Positions 18,876 through 27,704 of a stretch of 64,000 bases of DNA are shown piece by piece. The DNA comes from Candidatus Kapaibacterium sp. (GTDB lineage Bacteria; Bacteroidota; Ignavibacteria; Kapaibacteriales; HRBIN21): the NCBI GenBank assembly GCA_025059875.1, contig JANXCT010000001.1, positions 372,001 to 436,000 of the forward strand. The letters are read 5' to 3'. Numbering within the stretch: position 1 is the first letter of the stretch; each line of letters opens with the position of its first letter. The translations under genes and the position numbers were made by a program. The notes beneath the pieces were generated by a model. It searched no databases, was not told the origin of the DNA, and was given only the letters and a program-made list of their open reading frames with translations.

Positions 18876-18890
18876 GTGGCGGGGATAGCC

Positions 18891-19157
18891 GTGAACGAGG
18901 AGATGGTGGTATACTTGGTCCGGGAAGCCTTCTTCCATACCCTCCTTGTGGCTGGGCCCCTGTTGTTCCTGGCATTGGTGGTGGGGCTGGTAATCGCAAT
19001 TCTGCAGGCAGCAACGACCATCTCTGAACAGACGCTCACCTTCGTACCGAAGCTCGTAGCCGTTATGATCGTAGGTGTCTTGCTGCTACCCTTCATGGTA
19101 GGGGCGATGAAGCGCTACCTTCTAGAGCTGTTCCGTCTCATCCCGACTCTGCGATAG
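18891..19157 (+). CDS. fliQ: Flagellar export-gate protein FliQ
   Basis: 88 residues from GTG 18891. That start gives the usual VNEEMVVYLVREAF N-terminus and has GGGGA at 18880-18884; a GTG at 18876 directly after the fliP stop is the alternative. Two membrane helices flank the conserved QAATTISEQTLTFVPKL loop. The frame is intact. FliQ packs four copies around the FliP/FliR core. Confidence 0.93.
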   Translation: MNEEMVVYLVREAFFHTLLVAGPLLFLALVVGLVIAILQAATTISEQTLTFVPKLVAVMIVGVLLLPFMVGAMKRYLLELFRLIPTLR

Positions 19158-19161
19158 TGCT

Positions 19162-19952
19162 ATGGTACTGGATGCAGCAGCGTTGGAAGAGACGATACGG
19201 GTTGTCATAGTAGGAGCGCTGTTGAGTATCCGGGCCGTTGGGGTACTCATAGTAGCCCCAGTCTTCAGCCACCCCGGGATTCCGGTGCTCGTTAAGGGGA
19301 TGCTGGCACTTGTGATTGCCGCTGCATTGGTGCCGAGCGTACCCCCACAGCCAACATTGGAGCTCCACCCTTGGGTCTTAGCGTTCCTCGCGTTTAAGGA
19401 GGCATTGGTTGGTCTCATGATTGGATTCCTCAGTTCAGGCGTGCTCTACGCTGCCCGCTTTGCCGGAGGGATGTTAGACTTGGATATCGGCTTCCAAACG
19501 GCTCTACTGTTCGATCCGGGATTGGGAGGCTTCCCGACCCTTATCGGAGAGTTCTTCGCCCTCACAACTCTGGTGCTCTTCTTCTGGCTAGATGGACACC
19601 AGGCGCTGTTGCTAGCTCTCAGGGAGAGTGTCCACCTGATTCCGCTGACAACCGTAGTTGTACCGACGACGGGAGAAGAGCTCATCCGCTGGGCAAGTTC
19701 TGTGACGGCTCTAGCACTGAGCCTTGCTGCACCGACGGTGGCGGCGCTCTTCGTCAGCATATGGGTATTGGCACTGCTGGGGCGAGGTCGGCACCACAGA
19801 TCAACATCTTCATGCTCAGCTTTTCGGTTAAAGCGCTGGTCGGGATTGGGATGCTCGGCTTGAGCACTCCACTGGTGGTGGTAGCACTGCGAAACGCTTT
19901 GAGTGAGCTCCAGCTACAGCTCTTCGCATTCGTGCGTGCTTTGTGGCCGTAG
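19162..19952 (+). pseudogene. fliR: Flagellar export-gate protein FliR, reading frame broken near 19775
   Basis: The first frame (19162-19863) matches FliR through VAALFVSIWVLALLGRG and then turns to unrelated residues until a stop at 19863. The conserved continuation SAPQINIFMLSFSVKALVG is encoded in another frame from about 19780 to the stop at 19952. Joining the two gives about 263 residues, the normal FliR length, ending ten bases before flhB. The break lies in GGGGCGAGGTCGG (about 19769-19781), where a net -1 (or +2) change is needed. No long homopolymer or classical slippery heptamer is present, so programmed slippage is not obvious. It is either a real frameshift mutation or an assembly error. 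If real, the last conserved helix is lost. Confidence 0.88.
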
Positions 19953-19961
19953 TGACTACTG

Positions 19962-21071
19962 ATGCCGGAGACTCCAGAAGGACAGCAGCGGACCGAACCG
20001 CCGACGCCAAAGCACCTTGAGGAGGCGCGGTTGCGAGGACAAGTCGCCAAGAGCGCAGATATGACGGCAACAGCGGTGCTGATAGGAGCACTACTCCTCT
20101 TTGCCGGTCTGCTACCTGGTGCCGTCCGCTCTTTCCAGGGCCTATTGGAACAATACCTGCAGTGGGGCGCCACTGTGCGGCTTGATGAGAGTAGCGCCTA
20201 TGCCCTCGCTTGGGACTTTATCGTTCGCACATTGCTGCTACTCCTACCGGCTATGGCTGTCGTCCTTGCTCTTGGCGTCGGGGCTGAGCTTGCCCAGGTA
20301 GGGGTGCGGTTTGCAACGAAGAAATTTCCGCAGGGGCTGCCGTTGCAGACGGTCTTCAATCCCCTCGTGGGGCTACGGCGGGTATTCCTTTCGGGGCGCT
20401 CGGCTGTTGAGCTGCTCAAGAGTGTGCTGAAGATTGCATTGGTGATTGGCATCGCTGCTCAGGTGCTCTGGGGCCGGTTAGAGGAGCTCATCCAACTTGC
20501 TGTACTTCCGTTGCCTCAGGCTGCTTCCGTGCTGTGGAACGTGGTGGTGGAAGCAACGGTGAAAATTGTCGCTGCTCTGCTGCTGTTGGCGTTAGGCGAT
20601 GTGCTCTATCAGCGGTATCGCTACCGTGAGGATCTTCGCATGACACGACAGGAGGTCCGGGATGAACTCAAGCAGACGGAAGGGGACCCACAGCTCAAGG
20701 CTCGTTTGCGAAGCTTGCTCCAACAGCGCTTACGGCGATGGCTGCTGCAGCGCGTACGACAAGCAGATGCGGTTATCACGAACCCTACCCACGTTGCTGT
20801 TGCTCTCCAGTATACGCCACAGAAGATGCGGGCCCCAATCGTTGTAGCGAAGGGTGCGAATCGGATTGCGGAGCAGATTCGCCAGATAGCACAGGAGGCA
20901 GGAGTGCCGATTATCGAACGACCTGCCTTGGCATGGAGTCTCTATCGGGGTGTAGAGGTGGATCAGGAGATCCCCGAACGCCTGTTCGCAGCCGTTGCAG
21001 AAGTGCTGGCGTACGTGTACCACGTGTACAATCGGGCCAAAGCATCCCAGATCTTGCAGAGTCGTAGATGA
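19962..21071 (+). CDS. flhB: Flagellar export switch protein FlhB
   Basis: 369 residues, intact. FlhB sits on the FliPQR gate and switches export from rod/hook to filament substrates. The N-terminus QQRTEPPTPKHLEEARLRGQ is typical, four membrane segments follow, and the C-terminal cytoplasmic domain keeps the autocleavage site Asn274-Pro275-Thr-His (VITNPTHVAVAL). The intact NPTH argues against long-standing decay of this gene. It overlaps the flhA start by ATGA. Confidence 0.95.
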   Translation: MPETPEGQQRTEPPTPKHLEEARLRGQVAKSADMTATAVLIGALLLFAGLLPGAVRSFQGLLEQYLQWGATVRLDESSAYALAWDFIVRTLLLLLPAMAVVLALGVGAELAQVGVRFATKKFPQGLPLQTVFNPLVGLRRVFLSGRSAVELLKSVLKIALVIGIAAQVLWGRLEELIQLAVLPLPQAASVLWNVVVEATVKIVAALLLLALGDVLYQRYRYREDLRMTRQEVRDELKQTEGDPQLKARLRSLLQQRLRRWLLQRVRQADAVITNPTHVAVALQYTPQKMRAPIVVAKGANRIAEQIRQIAQEAGVPIIERPALAWSLYRGVEVDQEIPERLFAAVAEVLAYVYHVYNRAKASQILQSRR

Positions 21072-23153
21072 CTGAGCTCCGGCTTCCAACAACGGGTTGG
21101 CTCCAACGCCTCCAGCGACAACCTGATATCGCTGTGGCTGTTGGAATCCTGGGGATTTTGACGTTGTTGCTCTTCCCGCTCCCGACCCCTCTACTGGATT
21201 TGCTGCTGGCTCTCAACATTACAGTGTCACTGCTCGTTCTACTGATAGCGGTCTACGTTCAGCATCCGTTGGAACTCAGCGTCTTCCCCAGCTTGCTGTT
21301 GATCACGACCCTCTTTCGTCTTGGGCTCAACGTTGCTACAACGCGGCTCATCTTAGGGCAGGCGGACGCAGGTGAAATCATCCGTGCTTTCGGCAGCTTC
21401 GTCGTTGCTGGGAACTACATCGTTGGCTTCATCATCTTCCTCATCCTGGTGCTTATCAACTTTGTGGTCATCGTCAAGGGGGCAAATCGAATCGCCGAGG
21501 TTGCAGCCCGCTTCACACTGGATGCTCTACTAGGGAAGCAGATGAGCATAGATGCCGAGCTCAACGCTGGCTTCATTACAGAGCAGGAGGCACGGCAACG
21601 GCGGGAACAGTTAGCGCGGGAAGCTGATTTCTACGGAGCAATGGACGGGGCGGCAAAGTTCATTCGAGGCGATGCCATTGCAGGTCTGGTCATCACGCTG
21701 GTCAACATTCTCGGGGGCCTCATCATTGGGATTGCACAGCGAGGGATGGAGGTTGTTACAGCACTCCAGACGTACACAGTGCTGACTATCGGCGATGGCC
21801 TCGTTGCCCAAATTCCTGCTCTCCTCATCTCCGTTGCCGCTGGTATGGTGGTTGCCCGCTCCTCCACACGTGACCGTCTGGAGAAAGAGCTCGGTCGGCA
21901 GTTCGGGCAGCAGCCGCGGGCAATCGCCATAGGAGCAGTTGCTGCGCTCCTCCTGGCACTGCTCCCTGGACTGCCATTCTTTCCCTTCGTGGTGCTAGCT
22001 GCTGGGTTAGGGACGATCTCCTACTTCCTGCTCCGTCGGGAGCGCCTGCTCGAGGAGCGTCGCCGTGCCGAAGAGGCGGCGCGTGCACGCATACCGGAGC
22101 GTCCGGCTGAGCCAAGCCCTGAGGAACTGTTGCGTGTGGACCCCGTAGAAATTGAACTCGGGTATGGGCTTCTCCCCCTCGTGGATGAGACGCGGGGGGG
22201 CAACTTGTTGCAGCGCATCACCAACGTGCGGCGCCAGTTAGCGGCAGAACTGGGCATCCTCCTCCCTCCAGTGCGGATCCGATCTCCGACTGGAACCCGA
22301 AGAGTACCTCATCCGGATTCGGGGCAATGAGGTGGCACGGGGGAAAGTCTTCCCCGGCATGGTGATGGCGATGAATCCAGGAACGGCCGAAGGGGAGCTC
22401 AAAGGGCTCCATGTCACAGAACCTGTCTTCGGGCTGCCTGCTGTGTGGATCCCTGCTGCCCAGCGGGAGCAGGCAGAACTGATGGGCTATACCGTCGTGG
22501 AAGCTGCTACGGTGCTGATCACCCACCTCACCGAGCTCCTCCGCCGAAATGCCTGGCGCCTGCTAACTCGACAAGATACGCGCCAACTCCTAGAGCAGCT
22601 TCGCCGGGATTACCCAGCACTCGTGGAGGAGGTGACTCCAGAGACGCTGCCTTTGGGAACCCTGCAACAGGTCCTGCAGAACCTTCTGCGCGAAGGCATT
22701 CCTATTCGGGATCTGCCCCTTATCGTAGAACCGGCGCTGGAACACAGCAAGGCGACCAAGAGTGCCGATGTGCTTACGGAGTATGTACGGCATGCTCTTG
22801 GTGAGACCATCCGACGGCTGTACCAAGATAGCAACGGTGTGGTACATGCCGTGACGCTTGCTCCCGAAGTCGAGCGGCTGCTGACAGTACAGCTACAGCA
22901 ATCACCGCAAGCTGCGGGATTGCCCACCTTGGGATTGGCTCCAGACGTTGTGCAACGCCTTCGGCAGGCTACTGGACAAGCACTGGAACAGCTCTTAACG
23001 CTCGGATATCCCCCCGTCCTCCTCGTCTCTACACCTTTACGTCCTTACGTTGCCCGTCTGTTAGGAACGACGTTTCCCATGCTGGCTGTTCTTAGCTACA
23101 CGGAACTTCCGCCAGACACCACCCTGGACATCATAACGTCGGTTCAGCCCTGA
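21068..23153 (+). pseudogene. flhA: Flagellar export protein FlhA, reading frame broken near 22280
   Basis: The first frame (21068-22330, 420 residues) covers the eight-helix membrane domain, including the FHIPEP-family stretch LFRLGLNVATTRLIL and KGANRIAEVAARFTLDA. It then runs into ELGILLPPVRIRSPTGTRR and stops. The expected continuation LRLEPEEYLIRIRGNEVARG is readable in another frame from about 22286 and continues to 23153 with the complete cytoplasmic domain (EPVFGLPAVWI, LIVEPALEHSK, LSYTELPP). Together they give about 695 residues, normal for FlhA. The break is at CGGATCCGATCTCCGACTG (about 22274-22292), needing a net +1 or -2 change; there is no homopolymer. The loss would fall inside the first cytoplasmic subdomain, removing the substrate-docking platform. 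Confidence 0.9.
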
Positions 23154-23164
23154 GCCCGTAGTGC

Positions 23165-23187
23165 ATGGGACTCCATGTGAGTCCCGT
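23165..23187 (+). terminator. Hairpin after flhA, possible terminator
   Basis: GGGACTC-catgt-GAGTCCC at 23167-23185, extendable by an A-T and a G-T pair, starts 11 bases after the flhA stop. There is no T-run after it, so intrinsic termination would be weak; it could mark the 3' end of the flagellar transcript before etfB. Confidence 0.4.
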
Positions 23188-23256
23188 ACAGAAGCGTGTT
23201 ACGAGATAGTCCGTAGCTTTGCGCGTGCTGGTGTCACAGCTGATGTAGGCGTGTGC

Positions 23257-24006
23257 ATGCGAGTGCTGGTCTGCATCTCGTACGTGCCGGATACAGCAAC
23301 GCGTCCACAGGTTGCTAGCGATGGGAAGCAGATTGAGCGCGCTGGTGTCAAATTCATCCTCAACCCTTATGACGAGTACGCGATTGAAGAGGGGCTGCGA
23401 GTTCGCGAACGCTTCGGCGGTGAAGTACTCGCCGTCTGTGTCGGACCCGAAGGGGCAAAGGAGATTCTGCGGACGGCCTTGGCAATGGGGGTTGACCGGG
23501 CGCTCCTGGTGCGGAATGGGTGGACTTTGGACTCATTCGGCGTTGCAACTGCGCTGGCAACGGTTGCTCGCCAATATCAGCCCGAGCTCATCCTCATGGG
23601 ACGACAGAGCATCGACTGGGACTCCTTCCAGATGCCCTCGACGGTGGGTGAACTTCTGGGGTACCCATCGGTTGCCGTCGTTTCGCGCTTGGAGATTGCC
23701 GATGACGGAGCTGTGATAGCTGAGCGAGATGTTGAGGGAGGCAAGGAAGTGGTGCGCACGCGCTTGCCGTGTGTCATCAGTGTCCAGAAAGGGATCAACG
23801 AGCCACGATATCCTCGGCTGCCAGACATCATCAAGGCGAAGTCTAAGCCGATAGATGAGATAGCTCCTCCCGAAGTGGAGCCGCTCAGCGAGGTCGTGCA
23901 ACTAACACTGCCTCAGCGGCAGCGGGCGGGCAAGATCTTGGGACCATCTGACGCGGAGCTGGACGAGCTCATCCGGCTGCTTCACGAAGAGGCGAAGGTC
24001 ATTTAA
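23257..24006 (+). CDS. etfB: Electron transfer flavoprotein, beta subunit
   Basis: 249 residues from ATG 23257, chosen because MRVLVCISYVPDTATRP is the usual start. EtfB binds AMP and pairs with FAD-binding EtfA to pass electrons from acyl-CoA dehydrogenases to the quinone pool. Visible family segments are FILNPYDEYAIEEGLR, LILMGRQSIDWDSFQMPS and RLPCVISVQKGINEPRYP. etfA follows after 15 bases. The acyl-CoA dehydrogenase at 49579 is a possible electron donor. Confidence 0.93.
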   Translation: MRVLVCISYVPDTATRPQVASDGKQIERAGVKFILNPYDEYAIEEGLRVRERFGGEVLAVCVGPEGAKEILRTALAMGVDRALLVRNGWTLDSFGVATALATVARQYQPELILMGRQSIDWDSFQMPSTVGELLGYPSVAVVSRLEIADDGAVIAERDVEGGKEVVRTRLPCVISVQKGINEPRYPRLPDIIKAKSKPIDEIAPPEVEPLSEVVQLTLPQRQRAGKILGPSDAELDELIRLLHEEAKVI

Positions 24007-24021
24007 GCGTGGAGGATGGGA

Positions 24022-25041
24022 ATGGCGAAGGTTCTGGCCCTTGTTGAGACAGATACTGCGGGGATCAAGCGCACTTCGCTGGAAGTGTTGACGGCTGCGG
24101 GGGCTGTTGGTGAAGCGCTTGGAAGCAGCGTTGCTGCAGTTCTCATAGCAGGTCCTCCTGAGGCTCTCAGTCAAGCTGGTGTCTACGGAGTCCCCGAGGG
24201 GATCGTCCTCCAGCATGAGCTGTTGGGTTCCTACTCTATGACAGGTGTGGCAGCAGCAGTAGCGCAACTAGTGGAAGCGGAAGACGCACAGATCGTGTTG
24301 GTCGCTGCAAACGCACGAGGAAAGGAATTAGCCCCACGGTTGGCTGCGAAGCTCCGGGCAGGATATGCCTCCGATTGCGTAGAGCTACGGCCCCAGCAGG
24401 GACAGCTCTTGGCTATCCGCCCTGTCTATGCCGGGAAAGTAATGGCAACCGTGCGTTTGAGAACGGCTCGGGGAGTGTACTCGCTGCGTCCCAACGTCTT
24501 CACTGCTCGTCCACTAGCAGATGGGGTGGAGACTACCATTCGCTCCTTCCGGCCGGAGTTGCAACCGGAGGACTGTACGACGATCGTAGAGCGCGTCATC
24601 CGTACAGAGGGGAAGCTAGATGTCCTAGAGGCAGACATCATCGTCTCTGGTGGCCGTGGGATGAAAGGACCGGAGCACTTCTGGATGATTGAAGAGTTAG
24701 CCCAGCTCTTAGGTGGTGCCGTGGGGGCATCCCGGGCAGTCGTAGATGCTGGATGGCGGCCTCATAGCGAACAGGTTGGGCAGACTGGCAAGACCGTGTC
24801 CCCAAGCCTTTACATTGCCTGTGGAATCTCGGGTGCTATTCAGCATCTGGCTGGCATGTCCTCCTCGAAAGTGATCGTGGCTGTCAACAAGGATCCGGAG
24901 GCTCCGATCTTTAAGGTAGCTGACTACGGGATTGTCGGAGATGTCTTCGACGTGTTGCCGCGCTTGGCTGTGAAACTTGCCCGCTTCCTGGGGAAGCCTC
25001 TTCCGGAGCGCTTTCAGCATATGGTGGAGCAGAGCAATTGA
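24022..25041 (+). CDS. etfA: Electron transfer flavoprotein, alpha subunit
   Basis: 339 residues. GGAGG at 24011-24015 lies six bases before ATG 24022, favouring it over ATG 24016. The C-terminal FAD-binding domain is clear: SGGRGMKGPEHF, VGASRAVVDAGWRPHSEQVG, QTGKTVSPSLYIACGISGAI, then NKDPEAPIFKVADYGIVGD. Forms a heterodimer with the preceding EtfB. Ordinary, intact, non-bifurcating-looking pair; I do not see extra domains. Confidence 0.94.
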   Translation: MAKVLALVETDTAGIKRTSLEVLTAAGAVGEALGSSVAAVLIAGPPEALSQAGVYGVPEGIVLQHELLGSYSMTGVAAAVAQLVEAEDAQIVLVAANARGKELAPRLAAKLRAGYASDCVELRPQQGQLLAIRPVYAGKVMATVRLRTARGVYSLRPNVFTARPLADGVETTIRSFRPELQPEDCTTIVERVIRTEGKLDVLEADIIVSGGRGMKGPEHFWMIEELAQLLGGAVGASRAVVDAGWRPHSEQVGQTGKTVSPSLYIACGISGAIQHLAGMSSSKVIVAVNKDPEAPIFKVADYGIVGDVFDVLPRLAVKLARFLGKPLPERFQHMVEQSN

Positions 25042-25102
25042 GGAATAGCCCTCGTCGTCTACACCAGCAGCGCTAGGTCAATGCCGCCAAGAGGGCCGAA
25101 GG

Positions 25103-25729
25103 ATGAAGAAGGTACGGGTAGAAGTTGTCGGGCTTGCCTCCACGGAGAGCAACAGCGCTTATGCCCTCATCCTGAAGGAAGTAGACGGTGAGCGCCGCTT
25201 GCCGATCATCATTGGGGCGTTTGAGGCACAGGCTATCGCACTGGAGCTGGAGAATATGCGCCCTCCACGCCCGATGACTCATGATCTGCTCAAAAGTGTC
25301 ATAGAGGCCCTGGACAGCAACTTGGTGGAGGTATGTATCCACGACCTGCGTGATGGCACTTTCTACGCGTACCTTCTCCTGGAGGATGGAGAGGTGGAGG
25401 TGGATGCTCGCCCCAGCGATGCTATTGCGCTGGCATTGCGTTGTGGGAGTCCTATCTATGTTGCCGAGGATGTCATGGAGGAGGCGGCCCTATCGCCTTC
25501 TTCCATGGAAGAGGGTTCAGCGGAAGAAGAAGCCGAGGAAGAAGAGCAGGACTTCTTTGAACGCCTTAAGCGGAGCTCAGAGGAGGCAAGGGCCTCTTCA
25601 GCGCAGCCTAAGGATCAGCTCCAGCGCCTGCAGCAGCAGCTTCAGAAGGCAATTGAGGAAGAGGACTACGAACGGGCTGCCCGTATTCGGGACGAGATCC
25701 GTCGTCTCATGCAGCGCTCTTCGCAGTAG
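25103..25729 (+). CDS. Bifunctional nuclease (DUF151) family protein with C-terminal UVR motif
   Basis: 208 residues. Residues 1-135 form the DUF151/BFN domain (LPIIIGAFEAQAIALELE, RPMTHDLL, ARPSDAIALALR). An acidic Glu-rich linker follows (about 136-150), then a UVR-like helical hairpin (LQKAIEEEDYERAARIRDEI) as in UvrB/UvrC. BFN proteins have reported RNase/DNase activity, while UVR motifs bind partner proteins. The fusion is known in Bacteroidota and relatives. It sits 61 bases after etfA and 37 before tRNA-Met. Confidence 0.88.
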   Translation: MKKVRVEVVGLASTESNSAYALILKEVDGERRLPIIIGAFEAQAIALELENMRPPRPMTHDLLKSVIEALDSNLVEVCIHDLRDGTFYAYLLLEDGEVEVDARPSDAIALALRCGSPIYVAEDVMEEAALSPSSMEEGSAEEEAEEEEQDFFERLKRSSEEARASSAQPKDQLQRLQQQLQKAIEEEDYERAARIRDEIRRLMQRSSQ

Positions 25730-25748
25730 AGTGTCGGCCTGAGCCTGC

Positions 25749-25756
25749 TATTTTTG
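25749..25756 (+). promoter_or_regulatory. Bacteroidota-type -7 element (TATTTTTG) before tRNA-Met
   Basis: TATTTTTG fits TAnnTTTG and ends ten bases before the tRNA 5' end, a natural distance to a start of transcription at the tRNA. The 10-mer GCTATTTTTG recurs before the acyl-CoA dehydrogenase gene (49528-49537). Confidence 0.5.
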
Positions 25757-25766
25757 CATTTGGCCT

Positions 25767-25839
25767 GCCGGCGTAGCTCAGCTGGTAGAGCAGCGGAATC
25801 ATAATCCGCGAGTCGGGGGTTCGAATCCCTCCGCCGGCA
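25767..25839 (+). tRNA. tRNA-Met (anticodon CAT)
   Basis: 73 bases folding as a standard cloverleaf: acceptor GCCGGCG/CGCCGGC, D-stem from GCTC, anticodon stem GCGGA/TCCGC with loop ATCATAA (anticodon CAT at 25800-25802), T-stem GGGGG/CCCTC with loop TTCGAAT, discriminator A. G1-C72 is paired, so this is not the initiator. Elongator Met is most likely; a lysidine-modified tRNA-Ile(CAT) cannot be excluded. CCA is not encoded. Confidence 0.95.
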
Positions 25840-26192
25840 CTTTCTCCCCACGCTTTAGTGACGACGAGTAGCCGACTTCTCAGTGGGCACTTCAAGCTAA
25901 TCGCGGGAGCGCCCGTCTGGATTTAATGCCCCAGTTGCGATCGGGAGGAACGTGGAATGGATGTGCTGCTCCACCAGTAGTGGGCGCAAGATTCTCCCTC
26001 CTTATCCGAACGCGGGTGACACAAAATCTAACGATAGGCAATCGGTCGGTTTTTCAGGCGGCCGTACAAATCAGCCATGGACGCAGGTGGCTGCCCGGTG
26101 CGAATATCCCTGGCATCAACGAGAGTAAGCCTCTGAGGCATTGTCGACGGCGATGATCAGTGGTGTCCTGAGGTGCCGAAGGGTAGGCTAAC
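25840..26192. other. Intergenic region without a recognised gene
   Basis: 353 bases between tRNA-Met and the convergent cysteine desulfurase gene. A 76-codon open frame (25926-26156, +) has no start signal, motif or coding character that I trust. I see no strong hairpin with T-run and no named RNA. Confidence 0.45.
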
Positions 26193-27335
26193 TTAATCGC
26201 GCATCGGCGCTAAAACACGCTGGAGTGCCTCTACGGCGTAGGAAATCTCTTCCTCCGTGGTCTCGTGGGAGAGTGAAAATCGGATCGCTGCTCGCGCCTG
26301 AGCCGGGCTGCGCCCCATGGCCAAGAGCACATGGGAGGGTTGCATGCTCCCGGCAGTACAAGCTGAGCCGTTGGAGACGGCAACGCCGTGTAAGTCCATT
26401 CCAAGGATGAGGGCATCACCATCGAGCTTATGGGCATCAGTGAAGGTAATGTTCACGATGTTGGGTAGGGAGCCTTCCTCTGGGGTGTTGAAGATGACGC
26501 CTGAAATGCGCTCGCGCAAGAGCCGGCGGAGGAGGTCACTTAGGTGGCGCATACGCTGCGACCGATGTTCAAGCTCTTGGACAGCCTTCCGGACAGCTAC
26601 TTGGAAACCGACAATGAGAGCAACGGGTTCAGTTCCGGCTCGTCGGTTCCGTTCCTGTGAGCCACCATGTTGATGAGCTTTAAACTCGATCCCACGTCGG
26701 ATGTACATCGCCCCGATCCCCTTGGGACCGTGAAGCTTGTGGGCAGAGAAGCTAGCGAAGTCGACGCCTAACTGGCGAACGTTGAAGGGAGTCTTGCCGA
26801 GGGATTGTACGGCATCCGTGTGCAGCAGCGCATCTGGTGCTAATCTCCGGATTTCCTCCAAGGGCTGGATGACCCCTGTCTCGTTGTTTGCGTGCATGAC
26901 GGAGATGAGGGTACGGGGATGGTTCCAACGGGCAACCTCTTCTAAGACCACTCTGCCCCAGGAGTCCACAGGAAGCACGGCTGTTCGGAACCCTTGGGCC
27001 GCCAGAGCCTCCGCAGGATGAATGACAGCATGGTGCTCTACAGCGCTGTACACAACCGTGTCAGCCAACCCTGACTCTGTACAGCAGCTCTTCAGAATAG
27101 CATTGTTGGATTCAGTGCCACCGCTAGTGAATACAAGCTCCGCTGGGTGGGCTCCAATCAGAGTGGCGATCTCCTCCCGGGCTTCTTCTACGGCAACCCG
27201 TGCGCGACGGCCCCACGTGTGGAGCGAAGAGGCATTTCCAAAGTGCTCCCGTAGCCAAGGGAGCATAGCCTCCAGGACCTCAGGGTCTAACGGAGTGGTA
27301 GCACTATGGTCGAGGTAGACGCTACGCTGTTTCAT
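26193..27335 (-). CDS. Cysteine desulfurase (IscS/NifS family)
   Basis: 380 residues. PLP enzyme that takes sulfur from cysteine for Fe-S clusters and tRNA thiolation. The N-terminus VYLDHSATTPLDPEV, the PLP lysine in SFSAHKLHGPKGIG and the persulfide cysteine in SNGSACTAGSMQPSHVL are all present, matching class I IscS/NifS. No iscU or iscA lies next to it. Its start overlaps the stop of an 87-residue unknown gene by ATGA, so the pair is coupled. Confidence 0.93.
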   Translation of the reverse strand: MKQRSVYLDHSATTPLDPEVLEAMLPWLREHFGNASSLHTWGRRARVAVEEAREEIATLIGAHPAELVFTSGGTESNNAILKSCCTESGLADTVVYSAVEHHAVIHPAEALAAQGFRTAVLPVDSWGRVVLEEVARWNHPRTLISVMHANNETGVIQPLEEIRRLAPDALLHTDAVQSLGKTPFNVRQLGVDFASFSAHKLHGPKGIGAMYIRRGIEFKAHQHGGSQERNRRAGTEPVALIVGFQVAVRKAVQELEHRSQRMRHLSDLLRRLLRERISGVIFNTPEEGSLPNIVNITFTDAHKLDGDALILGMDLHGVAVSNGSACTAGSMQPSHVLLAMGRSPAQARAAIRFSLSHETTEEEISYAVEALQRVLAPMRD

Positions 27336-27595
27336 TCTTCCGCTTCGTTGAGCCGACCATAGCCCTTGTGGATGTCAAACTTTGGGCTATATAGCACGAT
27401 GTTAAAGGAACTGTCCCGAAGGATTCCGCCAGAGGGTGAGAGGTAGAAGATCGCAGTGCGCCCTGTGGGATAGCGAGCTGGCATGCCCCGTTCGTCGACA
27501 TAGAAGCGGAGGATGTAGTATCCCTGCCTGTATTCAGCCGTCTCCATCTGACGTAGCACATTCTCTGGAGAGAAGATGTAGAGCTGCGACTCCAT
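27332..27595 (-). CDS. Conserved-looking hypothetical protein, 87 residues
   Basis: ATG 27595 gives a protein starting MESQLYIFSPENV and ending GRLNEAEE. It has no signal peptide, membrane segment or cysteine. The middle (YYILRFYVDERGMPARYPTG) and the following IFYLSPSGGILRDSSF look like a small beta-rich fold. I do not recognise a family. It is coupled to the cysteine desulfurase by an ATGA overlap and divergent from secA across 109 bases. Upstream in-frame sequence to 27820 overlaps secA and is unlikely to be coding. Confidence 0.65.
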   Translation of the reverse strand: MESQLYIFSPENVLRQMETAEYRQGYYILRFYVDERGMPARYPTGRTAIFYLSPSGGILRDSSFNIVLYSPKFDIHKGYGRLNEAEE

Positions 27596-27704
27596 GGTAG
27601 CGCCTAGTCCTCCGGCTAACCCCGCAAGGTAAGACGCACAAACCCCCTTGCTTCCTGCGTCTATAGGCAAGCTGTTCCACAAGGAAGCTCGATGCTCTGT
27701 CCCA

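Noticed and set aside
19761-19952. A separate small gene starting at ATG 19761
   Set aside because: The residues from SAPQINIF onward are the C-terminus of FliR; the ATG lies inside the region where the first frame is still coding.
22332-23153. The second half of flhA as a separate gene starting at GTG 22332
   Set aside because: Its N-terminus is the middle of the FlhA cytoplasmic domain and conserved FlhA residues continue in the same frame upstream of the GTG, so it is the broken half of flhA.
25926-26156. 76-codon open frame after tRNA-Met
   Set aside because: No ribosome-binding site, no motif, no coding-like composition; most likely chance.
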